A stretch of 64,000 nt of DNA from Delphinapterus leucas (lineage: Eukaryota > Chordata > Mammalia > Artiodactyla > Monodontidae), in the NCBI RefSeq assembly GCF_002288925.2, contig NW_022098037.1, forward strand, positions 6,985,524 through 7,049,523, in the 5' to 3' direction. Position 1 is the stretch's first letter. Each line of letters starts with the position of its first letter. Below the pieces are notes generated by a model, which had not been told where the DNA came from, searched no databases, and saw only the letters and a program-made list of their open reading frames with translations. Made by a program: the position numbers and the translations under genes. Of this stretch, positions 1 to 10,619 are shown piece by piece.

Positions 1-1064
1 GGCATTTAGGTTGCTTCCATGACCTGGCTATTGTAAATAGTGCTGCAATGAACATTGGGGTGCATGTGTCTTTTTGAATTATGGTTTTCTCTGGGTATAT
101 GCCCAGTAGTGGGATTGCTGGATCATATGGTAATTCTATTTTTAGTTTTTTAAGGAACCTCCATACTGTTCTCCATAGTGGCTGTATCAATTTACATTCC
201 CACCAACAGTGCAAGAGGGTTCCCTTTTCTCCACACCCTCTCCAGCATTTGTTGTTTGTAGATTTTCTGATGATGCCCATTCTAACTGGTGTGAGGTGAT
301 ACCTCATTGTAGTTTTGATTTGCATTTCTCTAATAATTAGTGATGTTGAGCAGCTTTTCATGTGCTTCTTGGCCATCTGTATGTCTTCTTTGGAGAGGTG
401 TCTGTTTAGGTCTTCTGCCCATTTTTGCATTGGGTTGTTTGTTTCTTTAATACTGAGCTGCATGAGCAGTTTATATATTTTGGAGATTAATTCTTTGTCA
501 GTTGATTCGTTAGCAAATATTTTTTTCCCATTCTGAGGGTTGTCTTTTTGTCTTGTTTGTAGTTTCCTTTGCTTTGCAAAAGCTTTTAAGTTTCATTAGG
601 TCCCATTTGTTTATTTTTGTTTTTATTTCCATTACTCTAGGAGGTGGAGCAAAAAAGATCTTGTTGCGATTTATGTCAAAGAGTGTTCTTCCTATGCTTT
701 CCTCTAAAAGTTATAGTGTCTGGTCTTACATTTAGGTCTCTAATCCATTTTGAGTTTATTTTTGTGTATGATGTTAGGGAGTGTTCTAAATTCACTCTTT
801 TACATGTAGCTGTCCAGTTTTCCAGGCACCACTTATTGAAGAGGCTGTCTTTTCTCCATTGTATATTTTTGACTCCTTTGTCATAGATTAGTTGACCATA
901 GGTGCGTGGATTTATCTCTGGGCTTTCTATCCTGTTCCATTGATCTATATTTCTGTTTTTGTGCCAGTACCATATTTTCTTGATTACTGTAGCTTTGTAG
1001 TATAGTCTGAAGTCAGGGAGTCTGATTCCTCCAGCTCCATTTTTTTCCTTCAAGACTGCTTTGG

Positions 1065-1421
1065 TGAGACTTCCCTGGTGATGCAGTGGTTAAGAATTTG
1101 CCTGCCAGTGTAGGGGACACGGGTTCAAGCCCTGGTCCGGGAAGATCCCACATGCCATGGAGCAATAAGCCTGTGTGCCACAACTACCGAGCCTGTGCTC
1201 TAGAGCCCATGAGCCACAACTACTGAGGCTGCGCCCCACAACTATTGCAGCCCACGTGCCTAGAGCCTGTGCTCCAGAACAAGAGAAGCCCGCACACCGC
1301 AACAAAGAGTAGTCCCCACTCACTGCAACTAGAGAAAGCCCGCGCACAGCAACGAAGACCCAGCGCAGCCAATAAATAAATAACTTTATTTTTAAAAAAA
1401 AGAAAGTTAAAAATAAAAAAG
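1065..1421 (+). mobile_element. CHR SINE, long form, nested in LINE-1
   Basis: Head GACTTCCCTGGTGATGCAGTGG, tRNA-like body, repeats of 'CCACAACTACTGAG', A-rich tail. Target-site copies TGCTTTGG lie at 1057-1064 and 1422-1429. It interrupts the LINE-1 ORF2 C-terminal part. Confidence 0.95.
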
Positions 1422-2819
1422 TGCTTTGGCTATTTGGGGTCTTTTGTGACTCCATACAAATTTTAAGATTTTTTGTTCTAGTTCTGTAAAAAATGCCATT
1501 GGTAATTTGATAGGGATTGCACTGAATCTGTAGATTGCTTTGGGTAGTATAGTCATTTTCACAATATTGATTCTTCCAATCGAAGAACATGGTATATCTC
1601 TCCATCTGTTTGTGTCATCTTTGATTTCTTTCATCAGTGTCTCATAGTTTTCTGGGTACAGGTCTTTTACCTCCTTAGGTAGGTTTATTCCTAGGTATTT
1701 TATTCTTTTTGTTGCAATGGTGAATGGGATTGTTTCCTTAATTTTTCTTTCTGATCTTTCGTTGTTAATGTATAGGAATGCAAGAGATTTCTGTGCATTA
1801 ATTTTTCATCCTGTAACTTTATCAAATTCATTGATTAGCTCTAGTAGTTTTCTGGTGGCATCTTTAGGATTCTCTATGTGTAGTATCATGTCATCTGCAA
1901 ACAGTGACAGTTTTACGTCCTCTTTTCCAGTTTGGATTCCTTTTATTTCTTTTTCTTCTCTGATTGCCGTGGCTAGGACTTCAAAACTATGTTGAATAAT
2001 AGTGGTGAGAGTGGACATCCTTGTCTCGTTCCTGATCTTAGAGGAAATGCTTTCAGTTTTTCACCATTGAGAATGATGTTTGCTGTGGGTTTGTCATATA
2101 TGGCCTTTATTATGTTGAGGTAGGTTCCCTCTGTGCCCACTTTCTGGAGAGCTTTTATCATAAATGGGTGTTGAATTTTGTCAAAAGCTTTTTCTGCATC
2201 TATTGAGATGATCATATGGTTTTTATTCTTCAATTTGTTAATATGGTGTATCACATTGATTTATTTGCATATATTGAAGAATCCTTGCATTTCTGGGATA
2301 AATCCCACTTGATCATGGTGTATGATCCTTTTAATGTGTTGTTGGATTCTGTTTGCTAGTATTTTGTTGAGGATTTTTGCATCTATATTCATCAGTGATA
2401 TTGGTCTGTAATTTTCTTTTCTTGTAGTATCTTTGTCTGGTGTTGGTATCAGGGTGATGGTGGCCTCATAGAATGAGTTTGGAAGTGTTCCTTCCTCTGC
2501 AATTTTTTGGAAGAGTTTGAGAAGGTTGGGTGTTAGCTCTTCTCTAAATGTTTCATAGAATTCACCCGTGAAGCCATCTGGTCCTGGACTTTTGTTTGTT
2601 GGAAGACTTTTAATCACAGTTTCAATTTCATTACTTGTGATTCATCTTTTCATATTTTCTATTTCTTCCTGGTTCAGTCTTGGAAGTTTATACCTTTCTA
2701 AGAATTTGTCCATTTCTTCCAGGTTGTCCATTTTATTGGCATAGAGTTGCTTGTAGTAGTCTCCTAGGATGCTTTGTATTTTTGCGGTGTCCGTTGTAAC
2801 TTCTCCTTTTTCATTTCTA

Positions 2820-3042
2820 GTTTTTTTGTTTTTTGTTTGTTTGTTTGTTTTTTTGCGGTACGTGGGCCTCACTGTTGTGGCCTCTCCCACTGCAGAGCAC
2901 AGGCTCTGGATTTGCAGGCTCAGCGGCCATGGCTCACGGGCCCAGCTGCTCCGCGGCATGTGGGACCTTCCTGGACCGGGGCACGAACCCGTGTCCCTTG
3001 CATTGACAGGCGGACTCTCAACCACTGCACCACCAGGGAAGC
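2820..3042 (-). mobile_element. CHR SINE, short deletion form, nested in LINE-1
   Basis: Starts with a T-rich tail (reverse orientation), then the short body with GGCTCACGGGCCCAGCTGC, and ends CCACCAGGGAAGCC. Flanking copies TCTAGTTTT and TCTGGTTTT act as target-site duplication. The LINE-1 sequence resumes directly after it. Confidence 0.93.
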
Positions 3043-4256
3043 CCTCTGGTTTTATTGATTTGAGTCCTCTCCCTCTTTTTCTGATGAGTCTGGCTAATAG
3101 TTTATCAGTTTTGTTTAACTTCTCAAAGAACCAGCTTTTAGTTTTATTGATGTTTGCTATTGCTTTCTTTGTTTCTATTTCATTTATTTCTGCTCAGATC
3201 TTTATGATCTCTTTCCTTCTGCTAACTTTGGGTTTTGTTTGTTCTTCTTTCTCTAGTTCCTTTAGGTGTAAGTTTTGAGATATTTTGATTTTGAGATTTC
3301 AAAATTTGAGATTTTTCTTGTTTCTTGAGGTAGGCTTGTATTGCTATAAACTTCCCTCTTAGAACTGCTTTTGCTGCATCCCATAGGTTTTGGATTGCCG
3401 TGTTTTCGTTGTCATTTGTCTCTAGGTATTTTTTCATTTCCTCTTTGATTTCTTCAGTGACCTCTTGGTTATTTAGTAACGTATTGTTTAGCCTCCATGT
3501 GTTTGTGTTTTTTACATTTTTTCCCATGTAGTTGATTTCTAATCTCATAGCATTGTGGTCGGAAAAGATGCTTGATATGATTTCAATATTCTTAAATTTA
3601 CCGAAGCTTGATTTGTGACCCAAGATGTGATCTATCCTGGAGAATGTTTCTTGTGCACTTGAGAAGAAAGTGTAATCTGCTGTTTTTGGATAGAATGTCC
3701 TATAAATATCAATTAAATCTATATGGTCTATTTTGTCATTTAAAGCTTGTGTTTCCTTATTAATTTTCTGTCTGGATGATCTGTCCACTGGTGTAAGTGA
3801 GGTGTTAAATTCCCCCACTATTATTGTGCTACTGTCAATTTCCTCTTTTATAGCTGTTATCAGTTGCCTTATGTATTGAGGTGCTCCTACGTGTTGGGTG
3901 CATATATATTTATAATTGTTATGTCTTCTTCTTGGATTGATCCCTTGATCATCCAAGGTAGTGTCCTTCCTTGTCTCTTGTAACATTCTTTATTTTAAAG
4001 TCTGTTTTATCTGATATGAGTATTGCTACTCCAGCTTCCTTCTGATTTCCATTTGCATGGAATAACTTTTTCCATCCCCTCACTTTCAGTCTGTATGTGT
4101 CCCTAGGTCTGAAGTGGGTCTCTTGTAGACAGCATATATATGGGTCTTGTTTTCGTATCCATTCAGCAAGCCTGTGTCTTATGGTTAGAGCATTTATTCC
4201 AGTCAGGTTTAAGGTAATTATTGATATGTATGTTCCTATTACCGTTGTCTTAACTG

Positions 4257-5200
4257 TTATGGGTTTGTTTTTGTAGGTCCTTTACTTCTCTTGTGTTTCC
4301 CACTTAGAGAAGTTCCTTTAACTGTTGTAGAGCTGGTTTGGTTGGTGCTGAATTCTCTTAGCTTTTGCTTGTCTGTAAAGCTTTTGATTTCTCCATCGAA
4401 TCTGAATGAGATCCTTGCTGGGTAGATTAATCTTGGTTGTAGGTTTTTCCCTTTCATCACTTTAAATATACTGTGCCACTCCCTTCTGGCTTGTAGAGTT
4501 TCTGCTGAGAAATCAGCTGTTAACCTTATGGGAGTTTCCTTGTATGTTATTTGCCGTTTTTCCCTCGTTGCTTCCAATAATTTTTCTTTGTCTTTAATTG
4601 TTGGCAATTTGATTACTATGTGTCTTGGTGTGTTTCTCCTTGGGTATCCTGCCTGGGACTCTCTGTGCTTCCTGGACTTGGGTGGCTATTTCCTTTCCCA
4701 TGTTAGGGAAGTTTTTGACTATAATCTCTTCAAATATTTTCTCAGGTCCTTTCTCTCTCTCTTCTCCTGGGACCCCTATAATTCGAATGTTGTTGTGTTT
4801 AATGTTGTCCCAGAGGTCTCTTAGGCTGTCTTCATTCCTTTTTATTCTTTTTTCTTTATTCTGTTCCTTAGTAGTGAATTCCACCATTCTGTTTTCCAGG
4901 TCACTTATCCGTTCTTTTGCCTCAGTTATTCTGCTATTGACTCCTTCTAGTGTATTTTTCATTTCAGTTATTGTATTGTTCATCTCTGTTTGTTCTTTAA
5001 TTCTTCTAGGTCTTTATTAAACATTTCTTGCTTCCTCTCAATCTTGCCTCCATTCTTTTACCGAGGTCCTTATCATCTTCAGTATCATTTTTCTGAATTC
5101 TTTTTCTGGAAGGTTGCCTATCTCCACTTCATTCAGTTGTTTTTCTGGGGTTTTATCTTGTTCCTTCATCTGGTACATAGCCCTCTGACTTTTTATCCTG
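4257..5200 (-). pseudogene. LINE-1 ORF1 (RNA-binding protein), frameshifted
   Basis: ORF1p is the trimeric nucleic-acid chaperone of the LINE-1 particle. The - strand frame from 4983 to 4594 carries a coiled-coil-like stretch (NTLEGVNSRITEAKERISDL) and the RRM start (RDLWDNIKHNNIRIIGVP). The frame from 4607 to 4257 carries the C-terminal domain ([36 protein letters not shown]). The two pieces are in different frames at about 4600, so a frameshift splits the protein. The N-terminus lies between about 4990 and 5200 and is also out of frame. Confidence 0.9.
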
Positions 5201-5249
5201 TCTGTTTTTCTGTGAATGTGGTTTTCCTTCCACAGGCTGCAGGATTGTA

Positions 5250-6089
5250 GTTCTTCTTGCTTCTGCTGTCTGCCCTCTGGTGGATGAGGCTATGTAAGAG
5301 GCTTGTGCAAGCTTCCTGATGGGAGGGATTGGTGATGGGTAGAGCTGGGTGTTGCTCTGGTGGGCAGAGCTCAGTAAAAGTTTAGTATGCTTGTCTGCTG
5401 ATGGATGGGGCTGGGCTCCCTCCCTGTTGGTTTGGCCTGAGACAAACCAGCACTGGAGCCTACCCAGCTCTTGGTGGAGCTAATGGTGGATTCTGGGAGG
5501 GCTCTCACCTAGGAGTACTTCCCAGAACTTCTGCTGCCAGTGTCCTTGTCCTCACGGTGAGACACAGCCATCCCCCACCTCTGCAGGATACCCTCCAACA
5601 CTAGCAGGTAGGTCTGGTTCAGTCTCCTATGGGGTCACTGCTCCTTCCCCTGGGTGCCGATGCACACACTACTTTGTGTGTGCCCTCCAAGAGTGGAGAC
5701 TCTGTTTCCCCCAGTCCTGTCGAAGTCCTGCAATCAAATTCCGCTGGCCTTCAAAGTCTGATTCTCTCGGAATTCCTCCTCCCGTTGCTAGACCCCCAGG
5801 TTGGGAAGCCTGACGTGGGGCTCAGAACCTTCACTCCATTGGGACTTCTGTGGTAAAATTGTTCTCCAGTCTGTGAGTCACCCACCCAGCAGTTATGGGA
5901 TTTGATTTTATTGTGATTGCTCCCCTCCTACTGTCTTATTGCAGTTTCTCCTTTGTTTTTGGACGTGGGGTATCTTTTTTGGTGAGTTCCAGTGTCTTCC
6001 TGTTGATGATTGCTCAGCAGTTAGCTGTGATTCCGGTGCTCTCGCAAGAGGGAGTGAGCACACGTCCTTCTACTCCGCCATCTTGAACC
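5250..6089 (-). promoter_or_regulatory. LINE-1 5' UTR / internal promoter region
   Basis: GC-richer sequence between ORF1 and the 5' terminus, ending with CCATCTTGAAC on the + strand, the complement of the YY1-type start motif. In LINE-1 this segment holds the internal promoter; in some species an antisense promoter lies here too. Its antisense side would fire toward DRAM1 exon 2. Activity here is unknown. Confidence 0.7.
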
Positions 6090-6090
6090 T

Positions 6091-6768
6091 ATGCACGTCT
6101 TATTTGTATTGTTTTTATCCCTTTGAGCACCAAGGGATTATGAAGTGGCTTAACATCATAAATTAGTTCGGAGAAAGGTGTTAGATAAACAGCTTGGAAT
6201 TTTCCGTGATGAACAAAACTCGCAGAAATCTAAACACAGTAAATATAGTTGTAAATTGATTTCCTAGGCACAATTGTATACACATAACAGCCTCAACAGC
6301 TTCTAAGCCACATGCAAGTGAACAATTAGTTCCTATCCCCCTGTACAGTTTCCAGGAAGTGCCTCATTTACTAGGAGGCATGTGAGGACGTGGATGGATC
6401 TGGGCCAGGTCTTTAAGCCATGTGATACAGAATGATGTCGTGGGAGTTGGGTAAGGGGACTACTTCTGCCAAATTGGGAGGCAACTGCTTTGGCATGGCA
6501 TTCATTCTCCATTTTCCTGAATCAGGTGCCCAAGTACAGCTGTGCCAACCAAATCCTACTACCTCTGCCTTTGCACAATATGATCATTTACTGTGAGCAT
6601 AAAAAATGTAAAAGAAAAAGAGGCTACCAACAGGTTCTCTTGGCACCCCCTTGGTATTATGTTCATCTGGATTCCAGTGTCAGGTGGAAGGTGTGATACA
6701 GTATTTACTTATGATGTAAAATAATAGCTTGGAGACCAAAAGAAAGACTGAAAAGAACATTTTAAGGT
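6091..6768. other. Unique intronic sequence, nothing recognised
   Basis: Between the LINE-1 5' end and the RPL27A pseudogene. No open frame with family resemblance, splice-bounded exon or clear repeat was seen. Possibly part of DRAM1 intron 1. Confidence 0.6.
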
Positions 6769-6777
6769 AAGAGAGGC

Positions 6778-6782
<5 letters not shown>

Positions 6783-6816
<34 letters not shown>

Positions 6817-6860
6817 TATATATATATATATATGAAAAAATATATACATATATTATTTTT
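6783..6860. repeat. (TA)n with interruptions
   Basis: A run of about 27 TA units interrupted by CACACACA, followed by TATATACATATATTA. It abuts the 3' end of the RPL27A pseudogene and may have grown from its poly(A) tail. Confidence 0.95.
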
Positions 6861-6947
6861 AAAGAAAAGCACTTGTTAACATTTAAAAATCTCCCTCCAT
6901 GTGACTTCAAGCTACCAGGACAGAGCCACTCCCCCACGCCATCCCCC

Positions 6948-6948
<1 letters not shown>

Positions 6949-6992
<44 letters not shown>

Positions 6993-6998
6993 ACACAC
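6949..6998. repeat. (CA)n / (TG)n inside the RPL27A pseudogene
   Basis: Mostly CA units with CG interruptions (ACACACACGCACACGC). On the - strand it replaces the GTGTTGGGGGTGCC-type coding segment of RPL27A just before the stop codon, so it expanded after the retrocopy formed. Confidence 0.95.
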
Positions 6999-7048
6999 CC
7001 TTAATATTCTCCTCACCTCTTCTGCTGAAGAATTTAACCTTCATGACA

Positions 7049-7688
7049 ATGTTACCCCAAAAAGTGGGTTCACCTCTTGGTAGGTGTCAAGCCAGAAGAC
7101 ACAGCCAAGCCAAACAATGGAAGAAGGAGGGATTTATTACTTGCAGCAAGTAAGGAGAACACCAGGGATCTTTCCCAAAGCAGAGTCTCCCCAAGCAGCA
7201 ACACTGGGGAAGCTTTAAGTTAGGTTACCTGCATCCTCATGAAGGGGCTTGAACAGAGGAGAATTCAGCATAGAATTGGGGCAAAGGTCGACAATGTCCA
7301 AGCTTTAGTCAGTTGATGTCAGGAGGATCAGAAAAGGTCAACATTCTCATCCCTTAGGTTCCAGTGGATCTGGTGGATGAGCCCTCCAGAGGGGTTTAAA
7401 TTCTGTGAAACAGTTCCAGAAAGTGCTTCAGGCTAATCTTTACCATTGAAACAGAACTGGGAGTCTTTACAATTGACTTATTATCTTTGCTATTGTTACT
7501 CACCTTGCCTGGTAACAGTTGTTTGTTCCTTTGTTCCCTTAAGATCATTATTGCTGAGACCTGTTCAAGGGCAAGCATTGCAGCCAGGCTTAGATCACAA
7601 AATTGTTTAGGGCTAAATGGCTTCTCTAATGTCAAAAAGCTATATCTGGTTCTTTTCCTCCAGGGCCCCCCTACCCTATCTGCTTACA
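7049..7688 (-). mobile_element. Solo LTR of an endogenous retrovirus inside the RPL27A pseudogene
   Basis: Insert of about 640 bp with LTR-like ends, starting TGTAAGC and ending GGTAACA on the - strand. It is flanked by ATGAC(A) at 7043-7048 and 7689-7694, and the RPL27A copy joins seamlessly across it. A polyadenylation signal AATAAA (- strand, 7138-7133) precedes a C/T-rich segment of about 85 bases, as expected for R-U5. No internal viral genes are present. Subfamily not determined. Confidence 0.8.
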
Positions 7689-8177
7689 ATGACAGGCTGC
7701 TTTGGGAACTTTCTCTTCTCCAGAACTGCCTGATCACACCACATCAATGATCAGAGCACCTCCAGTCTTGTTTTTGGTAACATTTCCCCCGTGTCTGCTC
7801 ACTGATCAAGGTCCACAGTTTATCATGGTTGACAGTGGGGCAGAAGCTCCGATTCCTCTTTTAAGTGGTGATGCCTCATTCCAACTTTCACAAAGTAACC
7901 TCGGTGATATTTGTCAAAGCTGATCCTGTGGTGATGGATGCCATCCGCGTTACCCAGGCCTCTGGGTGCTTCCGACGTTTGATGATGCAGCCATGGCATG
8001 ACTGCATGGCACGCAGCCCCTAAGTTTCTGGGTCTTCCTTAGTCAGCATGGCATGTCAGTGGCTGAGATGAAAGAGGGAGCCTTCTGTTTGTATTAACGA
8101 TAGCAGGCAACCACTACTATCCTTAAAAGTTCTTAGAAGTGGCCACAGTTTCATTTTCTGCTTGGAAAGTTTTCTTT

Positions 8178-8310
8178 CTTTTTTCTTTTTTTTTTTGGCC
8201 GCTGCAAGCTGCATGGCTTGCAGGATCATAGTTCCCTGACCAGGGACTGAACCCATGCCCTCAGCAGTGAAAGCACAAAGTCCTAACCACCGGACCACCA
8301 GGGAATTCCC
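8178..8310 (-). mobile_element. CHR-1-like SINE
   Basis: T-rich tail, then GGCCGCTGCAAGCTGCATGG and an end reading CCACCAGGGAATTCCC. Flanked by TGGAAAGTTTTCTT and TGGAAATTTTCTT. Confidence 0.93.
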
Positions 8311-8330
8311 TGGAAATTTTCTTGAAATAC

Positions 8331-8541
8331 TCTTTTTCTTTTTAAATTTTATACAAAATTTTATTGACGTATAGTTGATTTACAATGTTGTGTTAATTTC
8401 AACTGTACAGCAAAGTGATTCAGTTATATATATATATATATATACACATATACATTCTTTTTCATATTCTTTTCCAGTATGGTTTATCACAGGATATTGA
8501 ATATAGTTCCCTATGCTATACGGTAGGACTTTGTTGTTTAT
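8331..8541 (-). mobile_element. LINE-1 3' end, 5'-truncated
   Basis: Reverse-orientation LINE-1 3' tail: TTTTATTGACGTATAGTTGA, GTACAGCAAAGTGATTCAG, a (TA)n run at 8426-8446, and TATGGTTTATCACAGGATAT. It shares flanking CTTGAAAT words with the adjacent SINE. Confidence 0.88.
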
Positions 8542-8548
8542 ATCTTGA

Positions 8549-8884
8549 ATTTTTTTTAATTAATTAATTTTATTTATTTATTTTTGGCTGTGTTGGGTCT
8601 TCTTTGCTGCATGCAGGCTTTCTCTAGTTGTGGTGAGCGGGGGCTACTCATCGTTGTGGTGCGCGGGCTTCTCATTGCAGTGGCTTCTCTTGTTGCAGAG
8701 CATGGGCTCTAGGCACGCGGGCTTCCGTAGTTGTGGCTCGCAGGGCTCTAGAGCGCAGGCTCAGTAGTTGGACGCATGGGCTTCGTTGCTCTGTGGCATG
8801 TGGGATCTTCCTGGACCAGGGCTTGAACCTGTGTCCCCTGCATCGGCAGGTGGATTCTTAACCACTGCGCCACCAGGGAAGCCC
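8549..8884 (-). mobile_element. CHR SINE, long form
   Basis: Begins with an AATTAATT/TTTATTTATTT tail and GGCTGTGTTGGGTCTTC, ends CCACCAGGGAAGCCC. TCTTGAA occurs on both sides (8542 and about 8888). Confidence 0.95.
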
Positions 8885-8922
8885 CCCTCTTGAAATATTC
8901 TTAAGCAAAATTTCACCAAATG

Positions 8923-9068
8923 GGGGACTTCCCTGGTGTCCAGTGGTAAAGACTCCATGCTCCCAATGCAGGGGGCCTGGGTTCGATCACCAGTGAGGGA
9001 ATTGGATCCTGCATGCTGCAACTGAGACCCGGCACAGCCAAATAAATAAATAAATAAAATTTAAAAAA
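8923..9068 (+). mobile_element. CHR-1-like SINE
   Basis: GGGGACTTCCCTGGTGTCCAG head and an AAATAAATAAATAAA tail, with exact 10-bp target copies TCACCAAATG at 8913-8922 and 9069-9078. Confidence 0.95.
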
Positions 9069-9078
9069 TCACCAAATG

Positions 9079-9455
9079 TAGTTTAGGTACCACTTTGTCA
9101 CTTAATGGAAATAAATCACACACTGACCACTCTTACCTGATAAATAGGGAAATTTGTGACTCAGATCGTACTAACACATGGTAGGTGTCCCATAAATATT
9201 TTGTTGATGAGTGGATAAAGTTTATGGTTATTTTTGCAGCCAAATAAAAACTTTTTAAAAGATGATTTCATTTAATCAAACAACTGGTTATGAATACAGT
9301 GCATTCATATTTTCCCCTATGTTTGTAGTATTGATGTTTCCTATGTTGTAGTGCCAAGCGTAGGAATGTAGGCCCATTGGTACTCATGCATTGATGGTGG
9401 GTGTTATAGACTGAGTAATCCTGAAAGAAAATCAGACCATGGTGGTGAATAATTG
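9079..9455. other. Unique intronic sequence, nothing recognised
   Basis: No repeat family, exon or meaningful frame seen. It contains the target word CAAAGGTG at its right edge. Confidence 0.6.
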
Positions 9456-9469
9456 TCAAAGGTGGTTTT

Positions 9470-9814
9470 TTTTGTTTTTTTTTTTTTTAATTTATTTATT
9501 TAATTTATTTATTTTTGGCTGCGTTGGCTCTTTGTTGTTGCGCGCGGGCTTTCTCTAATTGCGGTGAGTGGGGGCTACTCTTCCTTGCGGTGGTTGGGCT
9601 TCTCATTGAGGTGGCCTCTCTTGTTGTGGAGCACAGGCTCTAGGCATGCGGGCTTCAGTAGCTGTGGCTCGCGGGCTCTAAAGCGCAGGCTCAGTAGTTG
9701 TGGCGCACGGGCCCAGTTGCTCCGCGGCATGTGGGATCTTCCCGGACCAGGGCTCAAACCCATGTCCCCTGCATTAGCAGGCGGATTCTTAACCACTGTG
9801 CCACCAGGGAAGCC
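9470..9814 (-). mobile_element. CHR SINE, long form
   Basis: T-rich tail, GGCTGCGTTGGCTCTTTG, ends GCCACCAGGGAAGCCC. Flanked by CAAAGGTG on the left (about 9457) and on the right (9815). Confidence 0.95.
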
Positions 9815-9827
9815 CAAAGGTGTTTTC

Positions 9828-10272
9828 TTATTATTTTTTTTAATTTAAAAAAAAAATTTATTGAAATATAGTTGATTTACAATGTAGTATTAGTTTCCAG
9901 TTTATTCTTTTTTTTCTTTTAACATCTTCATTGGAGTATAATTGCTTTACAATGGTGTGTTAGTTTCTGCTTTATAACAAAGTGAATCAGCTATACGTAT
10001 ACATATATCCCCCTATCTCCTCCCTCTTGCGTCTCCCTCCCACCTTCCCTATCCCACCCCTCTAGGTGGTCCAAAAGCACCGAGCTGATCTCCCTGTGCT
10101 ATGCGGCTGCTTCCCACTAGCTATCGGTTTTACGTTTGGTAGTGTATACATGTCCATGCCACTCTCTCACTTCGTCCCAGCTTACACTTCCACCTCCCCA
10201 TGTCCTCAAGTCCATTCTCTATGTCTGCGTCTTTATTCCTGTCCTGCCCCTAGGTTCTTCAGAACCATTTTT
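9828..10272 (-). mobile_element. LINE-1 3' end, 5'-truncated
   Basis: Reverse-orientation LINE-1 3' UTR: TTCATTGGAGTATAATTGCT, CAAAGTGAATCAGCTATACG, then TCTCCCTCCCACCTTCCC and CCTGTGCTATGCGGCTGC. It starts with a second short LINE-1 tail (9840-9900). CAAAGGTGTTTT is present at 9815 and again at 10273, so it has a target duplication in common with the SINE to its left. Confidence 0.9.
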
Positions 10273-10284
10273 CAAAGGTGTTTT

Positions 10285-10610
10285 ATTATTAAATTATGGC
10301 ATCTGAGAAGCTATGAGGTCTTAACCTACTTTACACCTTCCTGGTATAGAACTAAGGCATGATGAGCCAACTGTGTGCATTTTTTCCCAACTCCTTGTTC
10401 AGTGACCAGCATTTTGGTAGCTTGAATTTTGACATATTGGGAATATTTATAGCATGGAAATTGGCCTGTGTTACAAATCAGGTTCCCTCTAGAGCTGTTT
10501 GTTAAGCATTTACCAGCACATCTGTGCTTGCTCTCCTCCCCCAGTCATTCTTCTAATTGCTTTGTTCCTTGCCTGCTGTTAGAGCACAGAGGAGGCAGGA
10601 AAGCAGAGTC
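10285..10610. other. Unique intronic sequence, nothing recognised
   Basis: AT-rich sequence with no recognised repeat or exon. Confidence 0.55.
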
Positions 10611-10619
10611 AGACACATA

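Larger units (their letters stand above)
676..4230 (-). pseudogene. LINE-1 ORF2 (endonuclease-reverse transcriptase), broken
   Basis: The endonuclease part lies in the frame 3986-3222, with [16 protein letters not shown] and SDHNAMRLE. The reverse transcriptase follows in pieces: 2617-2261 ([21 protein letters not shown]), 2254-1973 ([24 protein letters not shown]) and 2018-1806 with the catalytic FADD at 1901-1890. A cysteine-poor C-terminal part follows to about 676. Frameshifts near 1990 and 2260 and two SINE insertions destroy the frame. In the endonuclease the usual GDFN catalytic Asp is Glu (codon at 3812-3810). Confidence 0.92.
1..6089 (-). mobile_element. LINE-1 element, intact 5' end, 3' end beyond window
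   Basis: Read on the - strand, this is a LINE-1 in the order 5' UTR (about 5250-6089), ORF1 (about 4257-5200), ORF2 (about 4230 down to the first kb). The 5' terminus reads AAGATGGCGGAGTAGAAGG close to base 6089, the start and YY1-type motif usual for full-length mammalian LINE-1. The first 600 bases match the conserved LINE-1 3' segment (ATACCCAGAGAAAACC). Two CHR SINEs are nested at 1065-1421 and 2820-3042. Frameshifts and stops break both ORFs, so it cannot move on its own. It lies in DRAM1 intron 1 (inferred), antisense to the gene. Confidence 0.95.
6857..8076 (-). pseudogene. RPL27A: RPL27A processed pseudogene, split by a solo LTR
   Basis: Read on the - strand, ATG at 8054-8052 opens a copy of the ribosomal protein L27a (uL15) mRNA: ATGCCATGCTGACTAAGGAA, then codons for [15 protein letters not shown] and KVGMRHHHL, all without introns. 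The match continues to 7695 (AAGCAGCCTGTCATTG), breaks, and resumes at 7048 with GTCATGAAGGTTAAATTC. It ends with GTCCTGGTAGCTTGA (stop 6909-6907) and 3' UTR GTCACATGGAGGGAG. Multiple stops and frame changes occur. A (TG)n tract sits inside the coding part. AAGAGAGGCTTTC (from 6769) and AAGAGGGAGCCTTC (from 8072) may be its target-site copies. Identification rests on remembered human RPL27A. Confidence 0.9.

Noticed and set aside
6680..7083. Frames rich in CVCV or THTHT
   Set aside because: They are translations of (CA)n and (TA)n microsatellites.
7776..7795. An LTR border with polypurine tract (- strand GGGGGAAATGTTACC)
   Set aside because: At first it looked like the upstream end of an LTR preceded by a polypurine tract. 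The sequence on both sides aligns to RPL27A mRNA without a break, so the TG there is a changed codon; the LTR border is at 7688.
7702..7923. + strand frame containing DSGA, like a retroviral protease motif
   Set aside because: It is the complementary strand of the RPL27A pseudogene; a four-residue chance match.
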